From: Desulfuromonadales bacterium
GTDB lineage: Bacteria > Desulfobacterota > Desulfuromonadia > Geobacterales > Pseudopelobacteraceae
Assembly: GCA_013349325.1 (NCBI GenBank)
Contig: DUZX01000003.1
Coordinates: 62,001-126,000 of the forward strand
Reading direction: 5' to 3'
Length of the DNA stretch: 64,000 bases
A program made the translations under genes and the position numbers. Each line of letters opens with the position of its first letter. Within the stretch, counting starts at the first letter, position 1. Under the pieces are notes generated by a model, which did not search any database, had not been told where the DNA came from, and saw only the letters and a list, made by a program, of their open reading frames with translations. Shown in pieces: positions 1-13,100 of the stretch.

Positions 1-1137
1 CTGCAGTTACAGGGGAATATCACTGCTACCTGTGCGGCGGCAGGAAGTGATGATTCCGGCTGTACAATTCAGTTCAATTCCCTCGGTCTCGGCTTCCACG
101 CCCCGACTCTGCTGGATACCTACACCGTGGGCCTGCCTCCCGAGTGCAATGTGCTGACCGGATGTAACCCGACGCTGGTGACAACCGCAGCGGATACCAA
201 CGGCGTTGATACACATATCGTACATAGTGGCGTAAACGGTAAAACAACTCTGGACAGTAAAGTCGCTATTCCCGGAATGGGCGAACTCAACGATCCGAAG
301 GGGAAGATTGTCGTCAGCAACGATCCGCTCTGCGTGATCAAGAATACGGTTCCAGAGGATCTTGTGGCTGTGAACCCGGGAGACCCGATAACCTACAGTC
401 TCACGGTTGTTAACAATACTGCGGCCAGTTATTTTGATGTCTCGGTTGTGGATGAACTGCGTTATTGCGGTGCGGTGCAACGCCTGAAAACGCTCCACTT
501 CGGAGCAATGGAAAGCGGCGCATATTCTCAATTAACCTATACTGAAGTAGCACCTTCGACAGCAACGGTGCTGACCAATTCCGGTATCAGCATCGATACA
601 TTGCCGGGAGGATCAATAACCGGCATCCAGCAGTTTGCTCAGGCCATGACATCGGTCTGTTTACCACCCAACTGTCCGACCACGGTAACGAACATCATAC
701 CCCCTTGGCTTTGCGCTCCACTGCCGATGATCAACGAAGTGATTGTCGAGCCTCAGGCAGGCAGCGTGGATCAGTTTATCGAGTTCTATACCAACACCGG
801 TACCGCGGATGAACTGCGTAACTGGACTCTGGAGTATACCGACAAACTCGGTACAACGAAGAAGCTCACCCTTGTCCCTTCAGATCTCACCATGCATGGT
901 CGCTACGCGGTTCTTAAAAATCCTCCTGGCGGGATACTTGCTACCAGTGTTCTGACGCTGCGCGACACGGTTCACACGATTAATGACAAAGTTGATCTCG
1001 GAGCTATTCAGGCGGTAACCGGTTTTGCAACCGGGGTAAGCGACGAAGCGCTGGCCCGTATTCCGGATTCAATTAATACACTCAATATAACGGACTTCAA
1101 GCGTCGGCCTTCGACAATCGGGTCAATCAACCAATAA
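1..1137 (+). CDS. Exported protein with DUF11-like and lamin-tail-like domains (5' end outside window)
   Basis: The frame is open from the first base, so this is the 3' part of a longer gene. About 378 codons are visible. Around nt 315-480 is a segment typical of DUF11/conserved-repeat domains, where a proline/glycine lead-in is followed by 'ITYSLTVVNNT'. From about nt 720 to the stop the pattern 'INEVIVEPQ...QFIEFYTNTG...WTLEY' fits a lamin-tail domain (LTD), a beta-sandwich common on secreted bacterial proteins. Several Cys residues suggest an oxidised extracytoplasmic compartment. It lies 27 nt upstream of the giant exported protein, so the two probably share a transcript. The full function cannot be told from this fragment. 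Confidence 0.8.
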   Translation: MQLQGNITATCAAAGSDDSGCTIQFNSLGLGFHAPTLLDTYTVGLPPECNVLTGCNPTLVTTAADTNGVDTHIVHSGVNGKTTLDSKVAIPGMGELNDPKGKIVVSNDPLCVIKNTVPEDLVAVNPGDPITYSLTVVNNTAASYFDVSVVDELRYCGAVQRLKTLHFGAMESGAYSQLTYTEVAPSTATVLTNSGISIDTLPGGSITGIQQFAQAMTSVCLPPNCPTTVTNIIPPWLCAPLPMINEVIVEPQAGSVDQFIEFYTNTGTADELRNWTLEYTDKLGTTKKLTLVPSDLTMHGRYAVLKNPPGGILATSVLTLRDTVHTINDKVDLGAIQAVTGFATGVSDEALARIPDSINTLNITDFKRRPSTIGSINQ

Positions 1138-1164
1138 TTTACGAGACTTTTTATAGGTGGCGTC

Positions 1165-4100
1165 ATGAATTACGGGAAATTATCGATGAATATAAAAACT
1201 CTGATCCGCACTCTGGCGCTGCTCATTGTTGTAACCGGTACGGCAGGAACCGCCCAGGCCTACGAGGGGCGTTTCCTGGCTCATGAGGATATCATCCTCT
1301 ACGGCATGGGGCTCAAGGTGGAGCCGGCCCGGCAGGTGGTACCGAAAAACATCGCTACTATTGTCAGCAGTTATACGCAGGTGCCGACGCTCCCCAACGC
1401 CGAGATTCCGCCACTGGCGGCTGATGCGCTGGTCAAGGGAACTCTGCGTGGTCCGGGATTGGAAACACCGTTGGAACTGACTGCCAGAGCCAATACCCCC
1501 TTCAACATCCCGCCGCTGACCGTGCCGGGTATCTACTCCCTGGACAACATCCGCCTGGAGAGTGGCGGCGAGGTTCTCTTGCGCGGCACCCCCGAGAGCG
1601 TCACCATCGAGATCATTGAAAAACTGCTGGTTTCCCAGATTACCGCCCGCCCTTTGACCGCCCAGGAGATCAAGGACAAGGGTATTGTCTTCGATAAAAC
1701 CAACTTCCAGGCCTACAATTTTACCGCCGCCTTTGCCATCGGCAGCGGTGATCCGGTCAAGATCAACATGCCGGTAATTCTGCCGAATCTGGCCGGAGCT
1801 ACTGATGTCAATGTCAGTGAGGCAGGAATTGGCTCCACGATTCCTGAACCGCAGCTCAAAGATGTACGCACGATCATCCCGGATTCTCTCAAACTGGCCC
1901 AGACGAAGGTTCCCAACCTGAGTGTAAAAAGTTTCAGTCTCAAGGCGCTTGACTACAAGGGCAACTCGTTCGACGTACCCCCTATTCCGGGGGTGATCGT
2001 CATTCCGGGTGACATCGGCTTCCTGAACCAGTATTTCAGTGTCATGCTGATGGTCGGCAATGTTGCGCCCGAATATTCAAATCTGGTGGTGAAGGATATT
2101 ACTGCCACAATCCTGCTTCCAGCCGGTAATGACAAGGTTGTCGGCACCAGCGACGATCCGCTGGCCATGGCAAACACGACCAAGGGGCCATCTCCCAAAC
2201 TGCAGGCGGTGGTGCAACCAGGCCCGGACGGCAAACTGGGGACTGCCGACGACATCGTCAGTCTGGCTCCGGGAGAGAGCGGTAACGCCGAGTTTCTGGT
2301 GGAAGGGCGCCGTGAGGGGAGCCACACGATTGAGATGGAGATTACCGGCACGCTGGTCGGATTGCCGATTGGCCCGGTTACCGTGCGCGGACGTGCCATG
2401 GGTACGGTACTTGTGCGCAACCCGAACTTTACCCTGACCTTTACTCATCCGGACGTCGTCAATGCGGGTGAAGCATATACCCTCGATGTGACGGTTACCA
2501 ACACCTCCCAGTCACCGGCCAACTTTGTCAGCGTCAATCTGCACCAGCAGCAGATCAGCGGCGCCGACCTGATCGGGGAGGGGAGCAAGCAGATCGAGAC
2601 GATCCCTCCGGGTGATTCAGCCACGGTCAGTTTTGATCTTCGCTCCAAAGTCAGCGGCACTATCTTCGCCGCCACCCTTGATGCCGACGACCATGTATCC
2701 GGCCGGTTTCAGCTGAAGACTTCCGTTGGTGAGCTGGGCATACCGCTCTCACCTGATTCGCTGGTGCTTCCCAAAGAAGCGGGAAGTCTCCCCAAATCAC
2801 TGCGTGACGCCGCCATCGGCGTGCTTGGCAAGGCCTACGCCGTGGCCACCGCACCCGATGCGGCTCTGCCGAAAGATATTCAGCGTTTCGGCAAGAAGAT
2901 TGTGTGGGATCGCGGCATCGAAGTGGCTCAGGCAGGTTTCCGCTATACCCTCCACGAACCGCTGCCGGATAGTGCAGAACAGCTGCTGCTCGATTTCATG
3001 GGGAGCAACTATACCCGCCTGGCAGAAACCAACCCGTTACCGGCTGATCGCGCCAACGCCGAAAGTGATTACAACGGATTCGATGACCTGCGCCGCCGTT
3101 CCGTTCGCGGCGATGTGCTGGCTGATGCCGTGGCCAACCTGTTGAAGCCGGATCTGACCGCCAAAGGGGGCGCCGATTTCCAGCGTGACCTGGCGAGCAA
3201 GATCGCCTATCGGCCGGAACATATCTCGGTTATGCTGGATTCTGGCAGCGCCCCGTTACCGGTCACCCTGACACTGATCGACAGTACCGGCCGCAAACTG
3301 GGCGGCGTTGGCGACAAAGGAAAGATTGTCAAAGAGATCCCCTACAGCGATTACCTGATTTTTAAAGATCAGACCGTAACCAGCGGACAACTGGCGATGG
3401 TTTCCGTTCCAACTCTCGGAGCATTCCGCATCAGGGTGGAACGGCTGCCCGGTGCCGATCCTGCAGCACCGTTCAACCTGGCAATCGTTGCGCCAGACGC
3501 CGCCGGTGTCCTGCAGCAGCGGAGCTTCAGTGCCCTTACCACTGCAACACTGCCGACGGTTGACCTGACATCACCCTACAGTTTCACGGTAGAATTGTAC
3601 GCCGACGGCGTTCCGCTGGCCGGTGCTCCGCAAACGGCAACCATTACCCGTGCGATTCCGGATATCGCACCCTCAATCATCAGTGTAGTACAGCAACCGG
3701 ATGCCGACGTGTTCAAAAATGATTGCGGAATCTGGCGCTTTGGCAGGGTTGTGGCTGCGCTTTTCAGTGAAGAGGTGACTGCAGCTTCAGTGCAGGACAA
3801 GCTGGCCCGTACTCTGATCAGCAACTATACCCTGGATGGAAATCAGGTGGTTGGCGTTGCCCTGCAACCGGGCAATCGTATCGCCTTTCTGGCCTTGCGT
3901 GATCCGGTCGGTCCGTTTGTTCCGCGCAGCATAACCTTTGACAATATCTCTGACCGGCGTGGCCACCAGCTGGCCAGCCAGAGCGTTCCCATCGAGGCAA
4001 CCATCGAGGATGCCGGCGCCGTGGTTTCCGGTAAAGTCCTGCAACCGGACGGAAATCTGCTGTCCGGTGCCGAAGTACGCCTGTTTACCCAGGTTCAGGT

Positions 4101-7100
4101 TGGACTTGAATGCACCAATTTCTGGTACGGGGTCAGTTCCAAAACTACCGGTGCAGATGCCGCGTTCGGCTGGGATTATGTTCTCAAGCAGACCAACAAG
4201 ATCGTCGCACTCAATCCGGATGACGGCGAATTCCGGGCGCTCCCCTTTTCGGTAGCCCGCAATGGCCAGCGGCTGAACGTCAATGTTGTCTTTCTCGGAC
4301 GCGGCACCCTGACCGGCAAGGTGCTTGGCGAAGACGGCATGACCCCGCTCAAGGATGCCCAGATCCGCGTCACCAGCCTGACCGATAACAGCCAGTTTGC
4401 CTTTACGACCGACAGCAGCGGTACCTACGCAATTGCCAAAATTCCGGTAGGGAACCTCATCGTCGAAGCGGTGCATCTCGGAACCAACTCTAAAATCACC
4501 CAGAGCAGTTACATCGGAGCGGCAGGTTCCAGCGTGGAACTGAATCTGGTCCTGCTGACCGAAACGGTCCGCAAGATTACCGTCAAATACGGTGCCATTA
4601 CTGGTCACGTGCTGCATACCGATGGAGCATCCGCAGTTCCGGGTGTACCGGTCTACGGCTTTTACCAGGATAACAGCCAGGACGGCGTCCGCTGCCCGGC
4701 CGATTCCGAAGGGAGACGTCCACCGGAGTGCGCCGTGGCGTCAGCACTGACCTCATCAGTCGGCGCATACAACTTTACGGATGTGCCCTCCGGCGATTAC
4801 CGCATCTACACCTTTGATCAGGCCGCGTCCCAGGAAGGGAACGCCCGGATTACCCTGGCGCCGGACGGTACTATCTCCGCCAATATTCTCCTGAATGGCG
4901 GTTTTGGAACCATCAAAGGCATTGTCAAGGGTGCGGACGGTGTTCCGGTGGCCGATGCCGAGGTCGGAGGGGGATTATCGTTAACCAGAACCGACGCCAA
5001 CGGCCTCTTTACCCTGACCGATGTTCCGGTCGGCTCGCGAACGATCGTGGCCGTATCCCAGGCGCTGCTTGCCAAAGGGCAGGTAACAGTTGATGTTTCC
5101 ACGCCGGGAGTCGAGTACGGAGCGACTATCGTGCTGCAGTCCCAGGGGGGGATTTACGGCACCATTCTCAAAGCTGATAATTCATTGGCCAGTGGAATCA
5201 AGGTGTATCTGCTTCAGGATGGTGACGGCGGAAAGGCCATGGTGGCCAGCACGGTAAGCAACAGCACCGGCGCTTACCAGTTTGCCAACGTTCCGGTGAG
5301 TGGCGGTCAGTACTATGTTTCTGCGTTCCTGCCGGACCTCTCTGACGGCAATATCGGTATCACCTCCATCCGCTTCCAGGGGCAGCGGGTGCGGCTTGAC
5401 CTGACCTTCAAAGGGAAGGGAACCGTTACCGGAGGAATATTCGATGCGAACGGCACAACACCGCTGGTGGGCAAGGTCAGCGTCTCAGCCCTGCGGGTCG
5501 TTGCAGCACAATCCGGTCAGGAGCTGATCGGCCTTAGTTTCGAATACACCCCTCATCTGCAGATCATTGACACCACCTTTGCAAGCAACCGCTTCAGTTT
5601 CGGCAACGTATTTGTCGGTGATTTTGTGATTACGGCTGCCGGGGCGTTCAGCCCCGACCCGGTAACTTTCAAGGGTGAAATCAAGACCAATGGCGAAACC
5701 CAGGATCTTTTGATCAAGCTGACCGCAACCAGTGTTGTTACCGGCACGGTATACGGACCTGACGGTGTTACGGTCTCGAAAAACGCCCTGATTACGTATA
5801 AATCCGACGAATTCAAGACCATCTGCTCTGAAAGCGGTGGTGAATCCAGCTGTACCGCACTCCCGCAGGGAATCCAGAGTGAGACCGCCGTCAGCGATGA
5901 ATTCGGTAAATTCACCCTGCCGCTGGTGAACGCCGGTAAATTTACCCTGACGGTTGAGGAACGGGACTCGGCCGGCAACCCGACCGGCCGGATCGGCAAA
6001 CTGAGCGGGCTGGTACGCGCCGGGCAAACGTCAGATGTGGCGGTACGGCTCCAGGCGCGTGCACCGGTAAAAGTTACTGTTTTCACTCACAACTCAACCA
6101 CCCCGGTGCCTAATGCCTGGGTGACAGTCGAGGAAGCAACCAATATCGGCAATACCACCCGGAAGTATACAACTGATGCCAACGGCGTGGTGACGTTCAG
6201 TGGAGCGGATGCTCTTAATGAAGGTTCTTTTACGGTTAAAGCGGAAAGTAATGACGGTTTTGTCGGTCGCGCATCCGGGAAGATTGTCACCGACGGCACT
6301 GAGGTCGTAGTCAACGTCTACCTCTTCGACCATACGGTTACCGTCAAGGGAGTGGTGTATCGTCCCGACGGCATCACCCCGGTTGCCAACGCCGAAGTCA
6401 GCATCTCCAACGCCTCCGGTGACCTGGCCTTTGCAGTGACTAACTCTGCCGGGGAATATAGTCAGGATTTTATTCCGTTGGGAGATTTCCGGGCAGAGGT
6501 TTTCGAGGCCGCTACCGGCCGGCGCGGTTTTGCCACTGCCACAGCATATCTGTCGATTCCGACGGTCACCGTCAACATCTCTGAAATGGCCATCGGCCAG
6601 GTGCAGGGCGCCCTCTTCCAGAGCGGCGCACTGACACCGCTCTCCCGCTGGCAGATAACCCTGTCGCAGACATCTCCGTCCGGCCGCAGCATGTATCTCG
6701 TAGTAACCTCCGGTCTGGATGGCCGCTTTGTCTTCCCCGGTGTACCGGTCGGTGAGTTCCGTATATCGGCATACAGCGCCGGACAAAATCAGGTCTTCGC
6801 CCAGGGGTACCTCACCCGCGAAGGTGAGATCGTCGATATTCCGATGGTAGCCAATCTGGTCAAGCCGGCCCTCGGCTCCATCAATGGCTGGGTCTATCAT
6901 CCTGATGGAAAGCCGGCTGCTGATGCGACCGTCTGTCTGCTCAGTGATTATTCCGGACAATGTGCACGGATTACTACCGCCGACAGTGACGGCCTCTTCA
7001 ACTTTGTCGATGTCGGTTTAGGTCGCTTCACGATTCGGGCCGGATCGCAGGTTACCCGTGAATCAGGAATGGGTTATGGCGATCTGCCGTATGCCGGTGC

Positions 7101-10100
7101 CACCAGTTACGTCAAAGTCGTTCTGGCCGGGCTCGGCACGATCGGTGGTACGGTGCTTGATAGCGGAACTGTTATGACAGGGGCCGAAGTAGTTCTGGAG
7201 AAATTCCCGGATGCCGGCTGTGGTGCTTCTAAATGCACGAATTTTTCCGACCCCACGACCGGTCGCTTCACTTTCCCGAATGTCCCGGCCGGACCATTTA
7301 CGGTGTATGCGAAAGATCCGGTCAATCCCCTCAAGAACGGTTCAGCCGGCGGCATACTCAATCCGGGTGCGACGGCTGAGGTTACCGTCGCTTTTGCCGA
7401 TACCGGTTCGTTGAAGGTCAAGGTGATCTTCGTCAATGGCAATCCGGCTGTCGGAATTGTGGCCGAACTGCGACGTACGGATGGATTTACCCTCTATCAT
7501 GACAGTGACGGCAGTGGCTTGGTGACGTTCATCGGCGTACCCAAGGGAGATTACCTGCTAATACTGCAGGATCCGGCCGGACTCGGTCTGGCTAAAAAAT
7601 CGCTGCAGATTGTTGCAGATCTTGATCTGACGAACTCACCGATCATGCTTGATGAAGCACCTCCGGCGGTCACATCGTCCAGTCCGTTGCCGGGTCAGAT
7701 CCGCGTTGCGCTGGCAACTCCGATCGTGATTACCTTCACAGAGCCGGTACAGCCGGGCAGCATCAGCCCCGCTTCGCTCAGTGTGACCTCAGCGGTCGGA
7801 CCGGTCGAAGGATTCCGTGAAATGTCCGTCAATGATACGGTCGTCACGTTTACCCCGACTCAGCCGCTCAAAGATGAAACGACCTATTCCATCCGGGTTT
7901 CCGGTGTCAAAGACCGGGTTGATCGATCGATGCTGCAGGATTTTGTAGCCAAATTCACGACGGTTGATATCACCCCACCGCGTATTGTCTCGTTTGGTCC
8001 GGATAAGAGCTCCAGCGGTGCTCCGCTGGAAAGTGTGATCAGGATCATGTTCAGTGAACCGGTCAACCCGGCCGCCTTTAGCGGCACCGCTATCACCGTT
8101 AGTGATGGCACCGCTCTGCTGGCTGGCCGTGTGGATATGGTTTTCGGCAACACCGGCATGGTCTTCACACCGACTTATCCGCTTAAAGAAAACACGCTCT
8201 ACACAGTGACACTGCTGCCGGCCAGCGATCTGTCCGGCAATCAGCAGAGCGCCGAACCACCGTACACATTCCGGTCGCTTGACCGGACTCCACCGGTTAT
8301 CAGCAGCCTTACGACACCAGCCACCGTTATAGAGAATGCTGTCGTTACGGTGACGCCGGTGTTTGGTAACGCTGCCGATATCGCGGTGGTTGACTGGTAT
8401 CTGAACGGTGCTCCGGCCGGAGCGGTCCGTGTGGCGCAGAGCCCGACCTACAGTTTCAGTTTTCAGGCGTTGCCCTCGCTGGGCATACCGAACGGCACGC
8501 CGATCAAAGTCAGCGCTATTGCTACCGATACTTCCGGAAATCGTGCTCTGATAGGGACAGAAACGTCCATCTCAGTTATCGCCGATACTCCGCCGACCGC
8601 GACAATTACACTGCCGGCTGGTGGCGCCGTTGTTCGCACCGGCGACAGAGTGGTGGTGCGGGTTGTTGCGCAGGATGATATGGGCATTGTCAGAATCGCC
8701 TATCAGGCCAATGGCGGTCAGTTCCCGGCTTCCGACACCGTTGCCGTAACGCCGACGGCGCTGTCGGCGCAGAAAGATTTTGCCTTTTACGTGCCGCTGG
8801 ATGCCCTGCCGGGTAGTCAGATTGTAATCAATGCCACTGTCGTCGACAGCAAAGGGCAGAGCGGCACGGCTGTTCCGGTAAGTATTACCGTTAGCGATGC
8901 TACACCGCCGGTCGTTCTTTTTGCCGGGCTTTCCAGTGGTGCGGTCGTTCGAACCGGACAGAAGATTACGGCGGTTGTCACCGCCAACGACCTGGGTGGA
9001 ATCAAGCAGGTCAGCTTCCGTGTCAACGGAGGAACGCCTGAAGTTCGTGACATCACGCCGCCCCAGAATTCCGTGGCTGCCACGTTCAGCTACACCGTAC
9101 CGGCCAACTTTACCTCGCAGGACACCGTCCACCTGGAAGCAACGGCCATTGATGTGGCTAACAACAGTGCCGCTGCCCCGGCGGTGGTGCTGTCGGTTGC
9201 CGATACCACCGCGCCGCAGGTCACACTGCATACGGTCGGTAATACGAGTTTTATCGTGCCGGGACATACGGTGACAATCGTCGTCGATGCCCAGGATGAT
9301 ACCGAAGTGACCGGCATAACGCTCAGCGGTAGCGGTGCCTTTTCCTACAGCAATTCTGCCGTGCTGACGCCGGCCGGAACGGTCCAGAGCAGTTTTGTCA
9401 TTAACATACCGGCCAACCTGGCAGAGGGGACGATCCTGAATCTGACCGCCACAGCCGGTGATGCCTCCGGGAACGTCGGCACTTCGACCACCCTCAATCT
9501 TACCGCCCGCTCTTTGACGACGCTGCAACTGCCAGCGTCACAGTTACTGGCTGCCGGCGAAACGGTGCAACTGGCTATCACACTCGACCAGCCGGCACCG
9601 TCGACCGGCATGCAGCTTGATCTGACACCCTCTTCTGCAGCTCTTCAGCTGCAGCCGGCCAGTCTGGTTTTTGCTGCCGGAGAAACCGTCAAAAACTTTA
9701 CGCTGAGTGCCATGAGCGGCGGCACTAACTCGTTTGATGTTGCCAGTCAGGGCATATCACTGGGCCGGGTTTCTGTTACCATCCGGGGCGGGATTGTCAC
9801 CGGCAAAGTTGTGACGGTCACCAACCAACCGGTAGCGTCTGCTCAGGTTGTCGTCAACGGCGTCACCACTACGTCCGCAGCCGATGGAACCTTCCTGGTG
9901 GAAGGGATTGCCGGACAGCCGACGGCAAATTCCGGGCCTGCAACGGCTGTCACAATCAAAGCCTATGATACGCCCAATAAGCTGCAGGGGGCGGCCAGCG
10001 GAGTCATGAACGCTCCCAATGGTTTCCTGCGTGGCGTAACGGTCATCGTAACCGAGGCCGGTTCGGTCACCGGTAGTGTCAAACGTGCCGATCAGACCGT

Positions 10101-13100
10101 GGTAGCCGCAGGAGTCCAGGTTGACCTGCTTGATCCTCAAAATCTGACCGCTCCTCTGTTTACCGCTTTTACGGCAGCGGATGGCAGCTACTCCTTCCCG
10201 CAGGTGCCGCTTGGCACCTACACGGTCGAGGCTCATGATACCACCGGCAACCGTGGCCGTTCCAGCGCTTATCTGACTGTCAGCGGCGCACAGGTTGTCG
10301 TGCCGGTCGTCTTCCTCGGCAACGGAACGGTAACCGGGACGGTGCTCGATTCCAGTAAAACCGGCATCAGCGGCTTGACGGTAACCATGCAGAACGGCAG
10401 CATGTTCGGCCTTGTCAGCCGTACGGTGACAACTGACAGCAGCGGGAGTTTTACCTTCGCAGACGTTTCTGTGGGGAATTTCTTTATTTCAACCAAAGAC
10501 CCGGTTACCGACCTGGGAGCGAACACGTCCGGCAGCATCGCCACTAATGGCCAGACCGTTACCGCCAATCTCAATCTGGCCGCCTGGGCCTCGCTGGAGG
10601 GGCATGTGTACCGTGTTGATGGCGTTACACCGGCCGCCGGAGTCACCGTACAGGCCGGAGGTCACACTACCACTACCGACAGCCTGGGAAGCTATCGTTT
10701 TGAGGTCATGGCGCTGAGTTACTACACACTGACTGCGCAGGACTCGGCAGCTCGCACCAAGGGATCAGTTTCCGTCAGTCTGCAGGTATACAAGGAAAAC
10801 AGAGTCCAGGACGTTACCCTGAACGGCAGCAGCAGTATGATTGTCACGGTTGTCGACAGCTCCTCAACTCCTGTCCCGGGGGCCAGAGTGTCGCTCACCG
10901 ATGGTTTTGGTAACCTTTACGGAAGCAGTGATGCTCTTGGTACGTTGACGTTAGAGCATATTTATTCGGGAAATTACACGCTGGCGTCATCCTCAGGAAG
11001 GCTGCACGGTTCTCTTAAAGGGAGTATCGCAGCCGGTCCGCCGGTATCGGTCTTTATCACCATTGCCGCTGACCCGAGCGCTACTATCAGCGGTACCATT
11101 TTTGCTCCGGATGGACAGACCCCGGCCGGTGGTGTCACGGTCTATGCCAGGTCGTCAAAATACTCCGGCAGAATGACGACTGCCGGTGACGGCACTTATT
11201 TGTTTTCCACGTTGCCGCTGGATACTTACGATCTGACCGTCTACGGGGCAAATGGACAGTTACGGGCCAAAGCCGGCTCTATTGTGCTGACCGCTGACGG
11301 TGAGATCGCCACCCGCATTATGACCATGGTCGGCCTCGGCACCGTCAACGGCCGGGTTCTGGAACCGAACAGCAGTACCGGTTCACCGAATATGCCGGTC
11401 ACCGTCCGCGCGCTCAATCCTGACTTTGGCCGTTCATACTCGATGCGCACCAATGCCGCCGGATTCTATCAGGTTGATCAGGTACCGGTGGGTGGTATCG
11501 GCGTCAGTGCCGGTGACGGCAGTGTGCAGAAACTGGGTGATGCCGTCGGAACGCTGTCTGGTGACGGCGCCGTGTTGACCCTGGATGTGGCGCTGCAGAG
11601 CAATGCCGTGGCGTTGCCTCAAACCCTCTATGACGGTAATTACCTCGACTTCCCGGTTCCGGGCAATGGTTCCCTTTCCAGTACCGTCTTTGGAAATACC
11701 GGCGGCGCACTCCTGACGGTGACCCCGACCGGCGGCACTCCGGTCAATTTTGCAGCGGTGAACGCAGGTACCCAGGAACAGCAGGGTCGCGAAATTGCCC
11801 TGCGCCAACCGGATGTGGGTGGACTGTCCGTTACCCGCAAGATCTATGTGCCGCAGGATGGGTATTTTGCCCGCTATCTGGAAATTTTCGATAATCTGAC
11901 CGGTCTCGACAAGGGTGTGACGGTTGGAGTGAAAAACGGCTTTTACAGTGAGCGAGATCCTAACTACTATTTCTTTATTAACTCTACGTCCAGTGGCGAC
12001 ACGGTGCTACAGACCGGTGGGACGATTCCCGATTACTGGGGGGTATTCGACAATTATTACGGTCCTAATTCGTTATGGGGCGGTTACTCAAAAACCGCCA
12101 TGATCTGGGGTGGCCCCGGTGCTGCAACAGCAGTCACCCAAATTGCCGCGACTCCGACGAATATATGGACTAAAAGTGGGTTCAACGCCGCTTGGGATGT
12201 AACCGTACCGGCCAATGGCCGGGTGGCGATCATGCATTTTGTGGTGCAGAATTCCAGCGTCAGCGGTGCCACAGCGTCGGCCGAACGCCTTGTTCAGCTG
12301 CCGCCCGAAGCGCTTTCGGGCCTCAGCCAGGACGAATTGTTGGCAATCCGCAACTTTGCTGTACCGGTGGATGGCAGCAGTCCGCACAGTGCGCTGCCAC
12401 CTTTGACCGGCTCTGTAACCGTTACTGTTCAGGATGCTCTCGGGGCAATACCTTCCGGCGCCCTCGTCAAGGTCGATTTGCAGAGTGCCTCTCCGATCTT
12501 TAACCGGATCTATACGGCCAGCATGAACAGCGGCACCGGTCAGGCCGTATTTACCTCCAATATGAACAACCCCAATCAGGGGCCGCAGATTGCCCTTCCG
12601 GTCGGCCCTTATACGGTTACTGCCAAGAGGACGTTCGGCCCTAACTATTTCGGTACAATTCCAACGCCGGTTACGATTTCCACACAGGGTGGTTTTGCCA
12701 TTGGTTCCACCCAGGCCGTCAACACACTGAGCTTCACCAATTCGGGCAATATCAATGGTGTGGTGCGCAAGAGTACCGGGGAATCACTTACCAACGGGGC
12801 CATCACATATGGTTCTGGCACTGAACTGGTTACTTCGCCCGCCAGCGACGGCAGCTATTCGTTCAATATTTTGAATCCGGGTGACAGTTATATAAACGTC
12901 AGTGTTCCCTCGCTGGATGGCGGCACCCCGGTTACGGTTCAGCAAAAGGTGACTGTCATCGCCGGCCAGACGGTAACGGCCGACATTACCCTGCCGCCGC
13001 TCGGCACGGTCACCGGGCAGCTGCTGTCATGGAATGGTAATCCTCAGCCCGGTTTTTCAGTGACTCTGACCGGTGTCAGTAGCGGAATGACCCGCACGAA

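Noticed and set aside
3787-4617. 276-codon minus-strand open frame in the giant gene
   Set aside because: Antisense shadow of Gly/Asp-rich repeats; no start context.
8572-9528. 318-codon open frame on the minus strand inside the giant gene
   Set aside because: It is the antisense of a repeat-rich, codon-biased gene, has Arg/Gly-rich composition and no family resemblance.
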